The notes below the pieces were generated by a model. That model did no database searches, was not told the DNA's origin, and saw only the letters and a list, made by a program, of their open reading frames with translations. The translations under genes and the position numbers were made by a program. From Larix kaempferi (taxonomy: Eukaryota > Streptophyta > Pinopsida > Pinales > Pinaceae): a stretch of DNA of 64,000 nt. Every line of letters starts with the position of its first letter. Positions within the stretch are counted from its first letter, which is position 1. The stretch is taken from contig BSBM01000602.1 in NCBI GenBank assembly GCA_027924585.1, positions 5,393,501 to 5,457,500 on the forward strand. Reading direction: 5' to 3'. This document shows, piece after piece, positions 34,032 to 45,921 of the stretch.

Positions 34032-34157
34032 TCGATTATTTGGTTTCAAGGGGGTGCCTTTGTTGTTGAGGGTTCGATGCAGTTGATTGATCTTGGGTCT
34101 GTGATAAACTTGAGTCCAGTGGGAGATTTGAAGCTTTGATTTGTGCATTGAAAGAGA

Positions 34158-34930
34158 ATGACGATTAGTTCAAGTATTGAGATCTAGAAATTTAACGGCA
34201 AGAACTTTGAGATATGGAAGCTCAAAATGGAGGATCTTCTTGTAGATCGAAAACAATGGATTGTTGTGGATCCGGGTACACAATCCACTGGAACGTCGAA
34301 AGAAAATTGGGAGAAATTAGATAGAAGGGCGAGGAGTACAATCTGACTATGCTTATAAGAATCTATGTTGTTGAACTTATCTGGAGAAGATATTGTGATA
34401 AAGCTTTGGGTGAAACTAGGGAGTTTGTATCAATCAAAATCCCTTGTAAACAAGTTGTTTCTGCAAAAGAAACGGTATCACCTCATAAAGGATGATAATG
34501 ACACAGTGACAGAGCATCTGAATGTATACAATACTCTGGTAATTCAAATAACCTCTGTTGGCATTAAAATGGCGGAAGAAGATAAATGTATTACATTATT
34601 GTGTTTTTTTCCAGATTATTGGGACAACCTAATTGTAGCAATAGGGAGTGCTAATCAAGCAATTTTAAAATTTGATGAAATAGTATAATCCCTGCTATCA
34701 GAAGATATGAGGTGGAAAACCATGGATACTCGTGGCATGGATTCCTTGTCTGTGATAGGTCTCCCCAAGGAGAGAAACAAAAATAAGGGATCTGGTGGGA
34801 GATCTAAATCCCTGGGAAAATTTATAAGGAAATGTTGGAAATGCGGTAAAGTTGGGCACTATAAAAAGGATTGTAGATCTAAGAATGTTGAGAAAGGAAA
34901 GGGATCTGAGGATACCTCTACCACAAAGAC
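34158..34930 (+). pseudogene. gag of F
   Basis: Copia-type Gag: FNGKNFEIWKLKMEDLLVD, then WEKLDRRARSTI, LWVKLGSLYQSKSLVNKLFL, YHLIKDDNDTVTEHLNVYN and a CCHC zinc knuckle CWKCGKVGHYKKDC (about 34,833-34,875, all four ligands kept). Stops lie near 34,191, 34,345, 34,356 and 34,685. The first ATG (34,158) follows the PBS by about 130 bases. Not translatable as one protein. Confidence 0.88.
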
Positions 34931-37900
34931 GGAGACTTCCTTGGAAGAAGGAGGGGATGTGTACCTAGCTTCCATTGGTAATCATTCAGAATGTGATATA
35001 TGGTTGATTGACTTAGGTGGGTCATGTCATATGACACCTCATAGGGAATGGTTCTGCAAATATGAAAAGTACAATGGAGGTGATGTGTTCTTAGGAGATG
35101 ATTCACTAGCCAGTATCATTGGGCGTGATAGAGTCAAGTAGAAACTCAACGATGGAAGGATTAGAACTCTCCCTGGAGTACTACGCATTCCAAATCTAGC
35201 GAGAAACTTGATATTTTTCAGAAAGATGGATATCGCAGGTGTAAAGACTGTGTGGGGATATGGTGGTTGCAATATGGTTCGTGGATCAATGGTATTGATG
35301 AGGGGATTTTGGTATGGAACTATGTACAAACTATTGGGAAGAACCATCATCGGTGAATGCAACAGTTCTGTTGTGTCCGAGGGGGGAGATACAGAAGACA
35401 GAACCCTGACTGCATTAGGAGGAAAGACAATGCTATGGCATCAAATATTGGGGCATATTGGAGAAAAGGGACTTCGAGCATTACAAGGTAAAATTATGGT
35501 TGAAGGCATTATTGACCGCACTCTAGATTTTGATTTCTATAAACATTGCATATATGGAAAATATAATCGAGTAAGATTTGCATCTAGTGCTACAAGAGCA
35601 AAGGAAATTTTAGAGTTAATACAAAGTGATGTGTTTGGACCTGTGCCTACTCAATCACTATGTAGATTTGTGTATTATGTTTCATTTATAGATGATTTAT
35701 CAAGGATCAAATGGATTTATTTCCTTCGAAAGAAATCTGAAGTATTTTCTAAGTTTAAATAATTTAAGTCTCTTGTAGATAATCATATAGAAAAGAAAAT
35801 AAAGGTGTTGAGGAGAGATAATGGTGGAGAGTTCTGCGGGAATGAATTCGAGGAATTCTATAAGAACTGCGGTATAGCAAGGCATAAGACTACTCCATCC
35901 ACACCTCAATAGAATGGAGTTTTTAATAGAATGAATACGATGATGATGGAAAAGGAAAGGAGAATTCTAAGCAGTTCCCATATAGGAAAAGAATTATGGG
36001 CAGACGCAGTGGAGACAACATGTTACTTGGTAAATCGATCACCCACATCAGCATTGGTTGAAAAAACTCCACAAGAGGTATGGACTGGTAAGAAACCCTC
36101 TATTAAACATCTGAAATTTTTTGGTTGTGATGCTTATGTACATGTTCCAAAGGAGAAAAGGAGTAAGTTGGACTTTAAAGCTGAAAAATGTATCTTTATT
36201 GGTTATAAAGATGGTATGAAAGGTTATAAGCTTTGGAATCTTGTAACTAAGAAGATTATTTACAGTCGAGATGTTGTGTTTAGAGAGGTCAAAGAAATTC
36301 TTAGACAGAAAGTGACTCCAATGGAAAAGGAACAGGAGAAGATAGAGTTTGAGTTAGAAGATGAAGAATCTGACTCAATAGAAGAAGTTGAATAAGGAGA
36401 AGAAGAACCTCATTCCCCTAGTTTTGAGGAGATCATCTCGAGAAAGAAGGCAACCAAAAAGGTATCCCTCTCCTGATTTTCAGTCTAGTTTTGCTTTATC
36501 TATTACTGATGATGATCCTAGAAATGTGAAGGAAGCTATTGATTTAGAGGATAACGATCTCTGGAAGAAGGCCATGATTGAAGAAATGTATGCCTTGGAC
36601 AAAAATGAAGCGTGGGATCCAGTTCAGTTACTTGTTGGAAGAAAATTCGTTGGCAACAAATGGTTGTTTAAAAGGAATTTAAATGTAGAAGGTAAAGTGG
36701 AGAAGTACAAATCCCGCTTGGTAGAAAAGGGATATTATCAAGTAGAGGGAATTGATGTTGGTGAAATATATTCTCTAGTTGCAAAATTAAATTCTATTAG
36801 ATTTCTTCTTTTTATTGTTGTTGCTTTTGATCTTTAAGTAGAGCATATGGATGTGAAGACATCATTCTTACATGGGGATCTAAAAGAAGAAATCTACATG
36901 AAACAACCAGAAGGGTTCATATTAAAGGGAAAGAAAGAGCTGGTATGTAAACTAAAGAATTCCCTTTATGGTTTAAAGCAATCTCCAAGGATGTGGTACC
37001 AAAATTTTGACACATACATACTTGGATTGGGGTTTGTGAGAAGCAAGGTTGATCACTGTGTATACTCCAAACTAGTTGGTGATCACTTCATTAACATAGT
37101 ACTGTATGTTGATGACATGTCGCTGATTGGAAATAAAAAAGATGTCATAAAGGAGGTGAAGTCTCAGCTATCCTCCAAACTTGACATGAAGGATCTCTTG
37201 GTGCTGCAAACTTCATACTAGGAATGGATATTAAAAGAGACTGTGCAACCATGGAGATTTGGTTAAATCAAAGAAAATATGTTGAGACAATACTATAGAG
37301 ATTTAACATGCAACAAAGTAAGCCGGTCAATGTCCCTATACCTGTAGGTGTAAAGTTATCTGTAGATCAGTGTCCCAAGACACATGAAGAGGAAGAAAAT
37401 ATGGTACGAGTTCAATATGCTAGTGCGGTTGGCAGTTTGATGTATGCAATGGTTTGTACCAGACCGAACATTGCTCATGTAGTGGGAGTATTGAGAAGAT
37501 ACATGTCAAAACCAAGGAAGGAGAATTGGACAGTTGTAAAGAGAGTCTTTAGATATTTGCGTGGCACTACAGATTATGCAATCTTCTACCAAGGAAGACT
37601 TGGACTAGATAGAGTAATAAATGTGCATGGATTTTTTGATGCAGACTGGGCTGAAGATCTTGATCACATAAGTTCTACAAGTGGGTATGTGTTTACACTA
37701 TTTGGAGGAGATATCAGTTGGATGAGCAAGAGACAGGTTGTGGTTTCACTCTCAACTATAGAATATGAATATATGGTAGCCACTCATGCAAGTAAAGAAT
37801 TTGTATGGTTGCAGGGATTATGTTCAAGTGTTGGGTTTGTACAGAAAGCTGTAAGGTTAGATTGCGATAGCCAAAGTGCAATATTCCTAGCAAAGAAACC

Positions 37901-38060
37901 TGCTTATCATGCTAAGACAAATCATATTGATGTGCAATATCACTTTGTGAGATATATGGTTGAAGACAAGAAGGTGCTAATAGAGAAGACTGACACCTTG
38001 AAGAATGTTGTAGACTCATTAACAAAGTCTGTCAGTACAGAGGATTTCTCTTGGCATTGA
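34931..38060 (+). pseudogene. pol of F: PR-INT-RT-RNase H
   Basis: Protease: WLIDLGGSCHMT (Leu in place of Ser in the D-S-G triad). Integrase: LWHQILGHIGEKGL, a Cys pair reduced to one in FDFYKHC, QSDVFGP, LRRDNGGEFCG, and VFNRMN where the catalytic Glu is usual. RT: NEAWDPVQL, KWLFKRN, VEHMDVKTSFLHGDLKEEIY, MKQPEGF, SLYGLKQSPRMWY and LYVDDMSLIGN with both Asp kept. RNase H: GYVFTLFGGDISWMSKRQ, LSTIEYEYMVATHASKE and TNHIDVQYHFVRYMVE. Stops near 35,139, 35,760, 35,910, 36,393, 36,835 and 37,296 and a shift near 37,200 break it. The last frame, 37,308-38,060, is intact for 250 codons. Confidence 0.92.
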
Positions 38061-38117
38061 TGCCTTGAACCTGTGACTTTATGAGTACATGACTCATTGT
38101 TATGCATAGAAAACAAC

Positions 38118-38127
38118 AAGTGGGAGA
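38118..38127 (+). promoter_or_regulatory. Polypurine tract of F
   Basis: AAGTGGGAGA ends one base before the 3' LTR. Confidence 0.7.
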
Positions 38128-38128
38128 A

Positions 38129-38486
38129 TGTTGGGTATGTGTTATATTCTTTTCATGTGTGTGTTGGGGGGGGTGCACCTGTAGGCTATTTTTGGGAGTT
38201 TTCTAAAAATATGTAATTTAATCTTGGTTAAGGGATTGGGGTCTATTTTCTAATATGGGTTAACGGATTAGGGTATTGGATGTTGCGGAACACCTATATT
38301 GTATTGTGAGTGATTCATAATGATGTTGAGAAAATAAGAGGTGCAGCTCTAAGTTTTGCTGGTTTTCCCGGTTAAGGGTTTACAGGTTAAATCTCTGTGT
38401 ACTATGTGTGAATGTTGTGGTGTAATATATGTTTTTCTTAAAAGAATATGTATGCTTTGATTCTCTGCACATGTTTAAAAATTACA
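38129..38486 (+). repeat. 3' LTR of F
   Basis: 358 bp; same ends as the 5' LTR, with the deletion noted there. Confidence 0.92.
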
Positions 38487-38599
38487 TCCCCCGCCATAAC
38501 GGATCTCTAAAAATCGTCTACACTGCGACCAACCTATTATAGACTGTTTATGAACAACCCACCATCTTGCCGGTGTTGCTTTTAATGCCACATCTAATG

Positions 38600-39582
38600 T
38601 CAATAACCACTATTGTTCTAGTACCTTAACTTCAAATTCAACAATAAATTTATCCAAATTAGGCAATACTTCATAACTGGGAAGGTCACATACCTCTTTA
38701 CCAACCCAGCGCAATGACTTTGTAACTCGAGCACATCTTCGGATTGATACTTCATGCAGCCTATTCTGCCAATTCTCCAGAGCTTCGCCAAAATCTAATG
38801 AGCAGGAGCTAACACTTCTCCATATTAATGTACCATCCATTGTGGGATTGATATAGTCATTTATCCTTGATGATACATTATAAATATTATCCAAGTATTG
38901 AGCATCATAATCTGCCTTGACTGGTTCAACATACCTCTGTCCTTCTAGCGAATCCAAAAGTGGGACAACTCTTATTTCATCATTTTCAAATGTCAGCATC
39001 CTCTTCTTGAAGTTAATACTAGTTTGATTCTGAATTTCCCATTCTATTCCCAGGAGTGTAGGATACATATTAGCATCATCGACAATCTCTATAAAGTCAA
39101 AGTCTGCAAAGGTACGCAATCCCTCTACTTCAACGGGGACCCCTACCATCTTTCCAAAAGGTATAACTTTTTGTTGACTGGAAAATATCAATTGAATAGG
39201 TGACAACAATAGCTTCAGCTTCATCATATTTTCCCATGTCTGCTTAGTAAGAATATTCACATCTGATCCTAGGTCCAAAATAACAAAATCCATATCATAA
39301 TCTCTTATCTGTGCATTAAGGCGCAACTCCCGTCTAGTTTTTTTTCTTTTCTTTTGAACATGGTTCACTACTCTTTCTTGCCTTAATTATTCCCTACATT
39401 CTCCAATTAAATTATGCAATTCCTGTAATGCATTTTCATCCTTAATTAAAGCCAAACAAATTTTCAAAAATCTAGGTAGAGCATTTACCTTTCCTGGATT
39501 CTTCCTTGATACATACCAGTCGAAGCGAGGTGGCATGTCATAGACATAACCTTCTTCAAATACTAGTGGTGGGGAGGACATT
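38600..39582 (-). pseudogene. Protease region of C
   Basis: Retroviral-type aspartic protease: DMDFVILDLGSDVNILTKQT carries the active-site Asp in the D-L-G-S form seen in several plant gypsy lineages, followed by LGIEWEIQNQTSINFKKRML. The upstream segment 39,387-39,581 (MPPRFDWYVSRKNPGKVNAL) joins gag and protease; one stop near 39,389 separates it from the 252-codon frame 38,610-39,368. The C-terminal part to 38,610 leads towards RT and is cut by F at 38,487. Confidence 0.82.
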
Positions 39583-39587
39583 GATGC

Positions 39588-40162
39588 TGTTAGATTTTCT
39601 ACTTTTAATCAATATTATCTAGGATCTTATCTAAAAGAATAACATGCACAACATAATACAATAGACACAAAGATTTTCCTCGAGGAAACCATAAAGGAGA
39701 AAACCCCGCAACTTCCTCAGAGATAGAATCGTCACCAATAAAATATTACAAATGTAAAACCCAAAATAAAGATGGTCTTCTGCAACTCCTTTCTTTTCCT
39801 CCTATGTGAAATTCTTCTTCTCTCTCACTAATGAAAACTTGAGTGAGTGAGTGATGATGCCAAATGAGAGAGCTCACTCTCTATTCATACACTAACTTTC
39901 ACTTGACCTTTTTCCTAGATAAGTCGGCCCCAGTTAAATGTGACTGGACCGACTTCTCTAGGAGACTCTAATAACCCTAATACAAACTGACTCTGGGGTC
40001 TATTGCCCCAACTTAAAATGGAGGGTTAACCTCAATGACTTTACATGACCAAATATAATAAGACATCTCTGACCGGAGGAATAAACATCTCCGTCGGAGG
40101 TACAAATAAAATACAATATAAAATACAAGTGAATATCTTCTGAAGTTACAATTACATCAACA
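39588..40162 (-). mobile_element. Element E: solo copia-type LTR inside C
   Basis: 575 bp, ends TGTTAGATTT and CATCAACA, flanked by perfect GATGC duplications (39,583-39,587, 40,163-40,167). On the minus strand it contains GGGGTTTTCTCC and TTTCCTCGAGGAAAATC followed by TTTGTGTCTATTG, typical of plant copia LTRs. Removing it with one GATGC restores C's reading frame, which confirms the boundaries. Confidence 0.88.
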
Positions 40163-40167
40163 GATGC

Positions 40168-40349
40168 ACCCTTCATAAATTCATCACGAGCTTTAAAGAA
40201 AACCCCCTTCTCTTTTTTAACATCAAATTGTGGTGGCTTTTGAACTGCCGGCCTCACTCTCGGGTCCCACAGGTTGTTGTGACTTCCCTTGTCATCACCC
40301 ATTGTATCTCCCCCTTTGGTTACCACAACGACAATAGTCTCCTTTGGTT
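40168..40349 (-). pseudogene. C gag-protease linker between D and E
   Basis: The minus strand encodes PKETIVVVVTKGGDTMGDD, then NLWDPRVRPAVQKPPQFDVK and FFKARDEFMKGA. The frame is open and continues across E into the protease segment. On the other side it meets D. Confidence 0.75.
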
Positions 40350-42374
40350 TGTAATGTCCCTTGTTAGGAATTTGATCAAAATGACAATTTTTCACTTTTT
40401 TCCCTAGTTAGACCTTTGACTAGTTTTGATCTCTAGGTCTCAAATTTGCCTCAAATGATCCCAAATCTTCTGAGAAGGTATATGAATTATATTAGAACAT
40501 AAATATGTGTTTCAGGGATGCCTTTGGACCTTTAAAATATCTCTGCAAATCCTCTTTCAATTCTGGTCAATGTAGGTAACTTTACTAGTGATTTCCCTTT
40601 GACTAGTATTGGTCTCTAGGTCTCAAATTGACTCCAAATGCCTTCAAATCTTCAAGGAAGGTGTATGAATGATATTAGGACTTGAATATGATTTTCAGGG
40701 ATGACATATGGCCACCAAAATACCTCTGCAAACTCTCTTAATATTTTGGACCAAGTATGCAATTTTACTAGTAATTTGGGGTTCAAATCCCCCTGGGGTA
40801 AGTACTGAAAATGGCTTCCCAAATGCCTCCAAACCCACTCAAATTTATGAACAGAGGTAGGGAATGTATTAATTATTTTATTAAGGTCTCATGTGCACCA
40901 TTAATTGATTATTATATCTGTTCCAACCCTCTCCCATTCAACTGCAAAAATCACCAATTCGACCCTTGGGGAAATGACACTATTTCTTCTCCCAATGCAA
41001 TTAAACTGAGTAAAAATACTTCAAATGCTCAAGTACAGTACATGAAACTTGTAAAATACATCCATGGAATTCCATTAATCACAAATGCATCAGAGAATCA
41101 TCCATTCATTCGAAATCATCAGCATTACATTGATTCACAACAAGGTAGTGGGGAAATGGCACTTTCTTTCATTAAAATTGAGATTTATACATTTCTACTT
41201 CGAATTTCGACCTGAAACTTTCTGGAGATGAAGAAAAGAGTATTTAATTCATATTATAATAGAATTGGTGCATTAGAATCTCCCCCAAAGAGTACAATAG
41301 CTCACCAAAAATGCCCTCCCTCAAGGATCAAGAATATGCCATCAAAACTGGAAGTGGTTGAAGGAGTGAGCTGCAATAGAAGAAACCATGAGCTACCCTG
41401 TAGCTTACACCTGCAAATAAAGACTCCATTAAAGCTCCAAATGAAAGGTATGAATGGCCTTTCCAATTACCAACTTGGATGGGAATCTTTCACCCTCGAA
41501 ATTGGCTAAGGCAAGAAACTAGTCATCCACTAGCTCTCCCTCTTCACAAATGCAATTGCAAATTATACAAATGATCAAAAGCTGGTTTCATTCTTTGTTA
41601 TTGAAATTTATAAATTTCTAATGTCCTCCATGGGTCGAATTCCTTCCAAGAGACTCATGCCAACTCAAGTTGGGAAGAGATTCCAAAGAACGCCACTTGT
41701 ACAACAATTCTTAGTCTCCCACTTCCACCAAATCACATGTGGAAGCATCTTAGCTTCCCTAACACCCTTGAGCACCCTCTTAGAGTCTATTTTTATCCCT
41801 GACATGTCATATATGTCATATGTCAGCCTTCAGGTCTGATTTGTGTCATAGGTGTCATAGCATCTTCATCATTGTTGTCATAGAGCTAGGGAATCTAGCC
41901 CAAGTGTCTCACTAGATCCAAATTGCCTCTTCCTCTTCCATGGGAGTTACTCTTCCTCTATATTTCAACCTTGGATGAGTCATGCCATGAATAATACCTT
42001 TTGGACTCCCCCAAGTATGTTACCATTCACCTTGAATTCGAATTGGTGAGAGGATGATGCCAAGTGTAGTGGGAAAATCTAGCCATATGTGGGTCCCACT
42101 TCCTCCATGTGTCTTCATGATTAAATGCCACTTTTATTTTCACTTGTATATATTTATTTAGATCCTTTATTAAATATTTATTCCATTCTAATGTTCAAAC
42201 ATCATTTATTATCCCCATTATTCCAAATCCCAAAGCTTCCACCCCAAACCTAGGAAACTAGTAATTTTCCTCCTTGGAAATTATTTGACCTTTAACATCA
42301 ATTTTACAAACTCTAATGAATATGGCCAATGTGATTAGGCCATTGTGACCCAATTCCAAATTTGGGACATGACA
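40350..42374 (-). repeat. 3' LTR of D
   Basis: Plus-strand ends TGTAATGTCCCTTGTTAG and GGGACATGACA. A 134-codon antisense frame (40,811-41,215), largely kept in the other LTR (44,357-44,722), shows no domain. Confidence 0.93.
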
Positions 42375-42387
42375 AATCCTCCCTTCC
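42375..42387 (-). promoter_or_regulatory. Polypurine tract of D
   Basis: The minus strand reads GGGAAGGGAGGA immediately before the 3' LTR start (TGTCATGTCCC). Confidence 0.75.
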
Positions 42388-42399
42388 CAATATTGCTTG

Positions 42400-43875
42400 T
42401 CCTCAAGCAATTTCAAACATGGGTGTTGAAGAACCTGCTTCTTGTATAATTCTTTGAAGTTGCCATTGAATTGCCCAACCTTGAGCCTTTGAGTTTCCAT
42501 GAAGATTTTAGAGAGGAACCACCATGCTTGCTGCTGCACTACTCTGATAAAAATCACTTTATTAAGTGGAAAATCCATCTCCCATACTGCTTGTTTCCCC
42601 CAAAAAAATTCAAACCAATGAGACAAAAATTATTCCAGGGTCCCATTGCTTGTATTGCACCCCAACAATTAAAAGTGCTCTCCAACCCATACCATCAGAT
42701 AAGAGGATTCTTGGATCCCATTTTCTTGTATGCATTCTTCCAAACATCATGAGTACAAAATATATATCATAAAAGTACATAACAACATAATGAAAATGTA
42801 CATCAAGAAGATGCTTCATCAAAGAATCATGAAAGTGTTTATACCTCCAAGTAAGTAGACCACCATTTGCTGGTGCATACAATCTTCAAGTGACCAATCA
42901 AATCTGCTCCAATGACATAGGTGAGGATCCCATGTCCGATAGTGCTGCTCCAAAAGAACGTGATATGCATCAAAATATTCAGCCATGCATTCTTTCATCC
43001 AAGAAGTGAATGAAGAATCTCCACTAAAATCTAAACCAAATAATGAGCAGGAAACACAAGGAGACTTCAAAGGACTCAAAGAAGTCTCATCCATACATCC
43101 ATGAGGATATGTATCATCATAAGGTAAAGCAATATGCTGCTGCAATTCTAAATAATGAGGTGCTCTATTCATGTCATCATCAAAAGGAGAGGTAGGAGTT
43201 TCATACCCCTCATGTGGCACCACTAGAAAAAAAACCTTTCACCCAATTTTCATCCCAAATTGATGTGGTTGGAAAAGAAGTGTGGGGTGAGGAATTATGA
43301 ACCAACTTTAATTCTTTACAACTCTTACCCATTGATATATTTAATTCATCTTCTCCATAATTGGTTGGTCCAACTATTGTGAGATCATGTACCTCTTCCA
43401 AGGCTTTGCAACTCTCTCCATGAGGCAACTCATAATCCCTTTGAAAAAGGACAAGTGCTTGTCCTTCTTCTTTTTTTAGTGTCGAATATTCAAGAACCTA
43501 CATATCAACATGTACCTCATGTTCCACAATTACATTAGGTTCCTCTTTTGTGGCATAAATTGTTTCATCCTTTTCCTTGAAAAGAGAACCATTGCTCTTT
43601 ATTTTTTTCGAGTTGCTTCCAAGTTCGCTAAGAAACAATTTGAACTCTTGAAAGTATTTCCTCCACTTGTCTTCAAAGGAAGGTTCCAATAATTTTCTAA
43701 ACTCCTCATTCTCCTCTGAGGTTCCTTTCTCATCCTTACTCATGGTGACCAATGAATGCACTTCTTCTCCTATTTCTTCCCTTTCACCAAAGTACATCCA
43801 TTTTCAGTTTCTAAGGGTGGTGGCTTATTTCTTTGACTCCTGGTCTTCATTAATGTTCTACCACATCAGGTGCCA
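42400..43875 (-). pseudogene. Unassigned frame inside D
   Basis: On the minus strand a frame begins near 43,855 (MKTRSQRNKPPPLETENG), shifts once near 43,795, and continues as an acidic Lys/Glu-rich part with FEDKWRKYFQEFKLFLSELG (43,498-43,797). After one stop (43,498) it goes on through LPHGESCKALEEVHDLTIVG and, after a shift near 43,215, DDDMNRAPHYLELQQHIALP and HYRTWDPHLCHWSRFDWSLE, ending at about 42,819. Further frames follow to the PPT (KLLEDKQYWEGR). About 330 codons originally. I recognise no Gag, protease, RT or integrase motif. It could be a captured host gene fragment or a lineage-specific protein. Confidence 0.45.
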
Positions 43876-43882
43876 AGACCAT

Positions 43883-43894
43883 GCTCTGATACCA
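43883..43894 (-). promoter_or_regulatory. Primer binding site of D (tRNA-iMet)
   Basis: The minus strand reads TGGTATCAGAGC, one base inside the 5' LTR. Confidence 0.9.
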
Positions 43895-43895
43895 C

Positions 43896-45921
43896 TGTAA
43901 TGTCCCTTGTTAGGAATTTGATCAAAATGACAATTTTTCACTTTTTTCCCTAGTTAGACCTTTGACTAGTTTTGATCTCTAGGTCCCAAATTTGCCCCAA
44001 ATGATCCCAAATCTTCTGAGAAGGTATATGAATTATATTAGAACATAAATATGTGTTTCAGGGATTCCTTTGGACCTTTAAAATACCTCTTCAAATCCTC
44101 TTTCAATTCTGGTCAATGTAGGTAACTTTACTAGTGATTTCCCTTTGACTAGTATTGGTCTCTAGGTCTCAAATTGACTCCAAATGCCTTCAAATCTTCA
44201 AGGAAGGTGTATGAATTATATTAGGACTTGAATATGATGTTCAGGGATGACATATGGCCACCAAAATACCTCTGCAAACTCTCTTAATATTCTGGACCAA
44301 GTATACAATTTTACTAGTAATTTGGGGTTCAAATCCCCCTGGGGTAAGTACTGAAAATGGCTTCCCAAATGCCTCCAAACCCACTCAAATTTATGAAAAG
44401 AGGTAGGGAATGTATTAAGGATGTTATTAAGGTCTCATTTGCACCATTAATTGATTATTATATCTGTTCCAACCCTCTCCCATTCAACTACAAAAATCAC
44501 CAATTCGACCCTTGGGGAAATGGCACTATTTCTTCTCCCAATGCAATTAAACTGAGTAAAAATAATTCAAATGCTCAAGTACAGCACATGAAACTTGTAA
44601 AATACATCCATGGAAGTACATTAATCACAAATGCATCAGAGAATCATCCATTCATTCGAAATCATCAGCATTACATTGATTCACAACAAGGTAGTGGGGA
44701 AATGGCACTGTTCTTTCATTAAAATTGAGATTTATACATTTCTACTTGGAATTTTGACCTGAAACTTTCTGGGGATGAAGAACAGAGTATTTAATTCATA
44801 TTAGAATAGAAATGGGGCATTAGAAGCTCCCCCAAAGAGTACAATAGCTCACCAAAAATGCCCTCCCTCAAGGATCAAGAATATGCCATCAAAACTGGAA
44901 ATGTTTGAAGGAGTGAGCTGCAATAGAAGAAACCATGAACTGCCCTATAGCTTACACCTGCAAATAAATACTCCATTAAAGCTCCAAATGAAAGGTCTGA
45001 ATGGCCTTTCCAATTACCAACTTGGATGGGAATCTTTCACCCTCGAAATTGGCTAAGGCAAGAAACTAGTCATCCATTAGCTCTCCCTCTTCACAAATGC
45101 AATTGCAAATTCTACAAATGATCAAAAGCTGGTTTCATTCTCTGTTATTGACATTTATAAAGTTCTAATTTCCTCCATGTGTCGAATTCCTTCCAAGAGA
45201 CTCATGCCAACTCAAGTTGGGAAGAGATTCCAAAGAACGCCACTTGTACAACAATTCCTAGTCTCCCACTTCCACCAAATCACATGTGGAAGCATCTTAG
45301 CTGCCCTAACACCCTTGAACGCCCTCTTGGAGTCTATTTTTAGCCCTGACATGTCATATATGTCATATGTCAGCCTTCAGGTCTGATTTGCGTCATAGGT
45401 ATCATAGCATCTTCATCATTGTTGTCATAGAGCTAGGGAATCTAGCCCAAGTGTCTCACTAGCTCCAAATTGCCTCTTCCTCTTCCATGGGAGTTACTCT
45501 TCCTCTATATTTCGACCTTGGATGAGTCATGCCATGAATAATACCTTTTGGACTCCCCCAAGTATGTTACCATTCACCTTGAATTCGAATTGGTGAGAGA
45601 ATGATGCCAAGTGTAGTGGGGAAATCTAGCCATATGTGGGTCCCACTTCCTCCATGTGTCTTCATGATCAAATGCCACTTTTATTTTCACTTGTATATAT
45701 TTATTTATATCCTTTATTAAATATTTATTCCATTCTAATGTTCAAACATCATTTATTATCCCCATTATTCCAAATCCCAAAGCTTCCACCCTAAACCTAG
45801 GAAACTAGTAATTTTCCTCCTTGGAAATTATTTGACCTTTAACATCAATTTTACAAACTCTAATGAATATGGCCAATGTGATTAGGCAATTGTGACCCAA
45901 TTCCAAATTTGGGACATGACA
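43896..45921 (-). repeat. 5' LTR of D
   Basis: 2,026 bp; aligns end to end with 40,350-42,374 with scattered substitutions. Confidence 0.93.

Larger units (their letters stand above)
33603..38486 (+). mobile_element. Element F: Ty1/copia retrotransposon inside C
   Basis: LTRs at 33,603-34,017 and 38,129-38,486 start TGTTGGGTATGTGTTATATT and end TTACA; flanks TCCCT (33,598-33,602) and TCCCC (38,487-38,491) fit a 5-bp target duplication. The order gag, PR, INT, RT, RNase H is that of copia. It lies opposite in orientation to C. About one in nine LTR positions differs where I aligned them, so it is old. Features fit the Tork/Tnt1-like group (inference). Confidence 0.92.
40350..45921 (-). mobile_element. 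Element D: non-autonomous LTR element inside C gag
   Basis: Long LTRs (2,025 and 2,026 bp) enclose only 1.5 kb. Flanks TGGTT (40,345-40,349) and CGGTT (45,922-45,926) fit a 5-bp duplication with one change. A tRNA-iMet PBS lies inside the right LTR, and a polypurine tract on the minus strand (GGGAAGGGAGGA) lies inside the left LTR, so the element reads right to left. The LTRs differ by a few percent, so D is younger than C and F. No gag-pol domain is recognised inside. Confidence 0.9.

Noticed and set aside
40811-41215. 134-codon frame on the plus strand in D's LTR
   Set aside because: Antisense to the element, shorter and changed in the other LTR (44,357-44,722), no motif.
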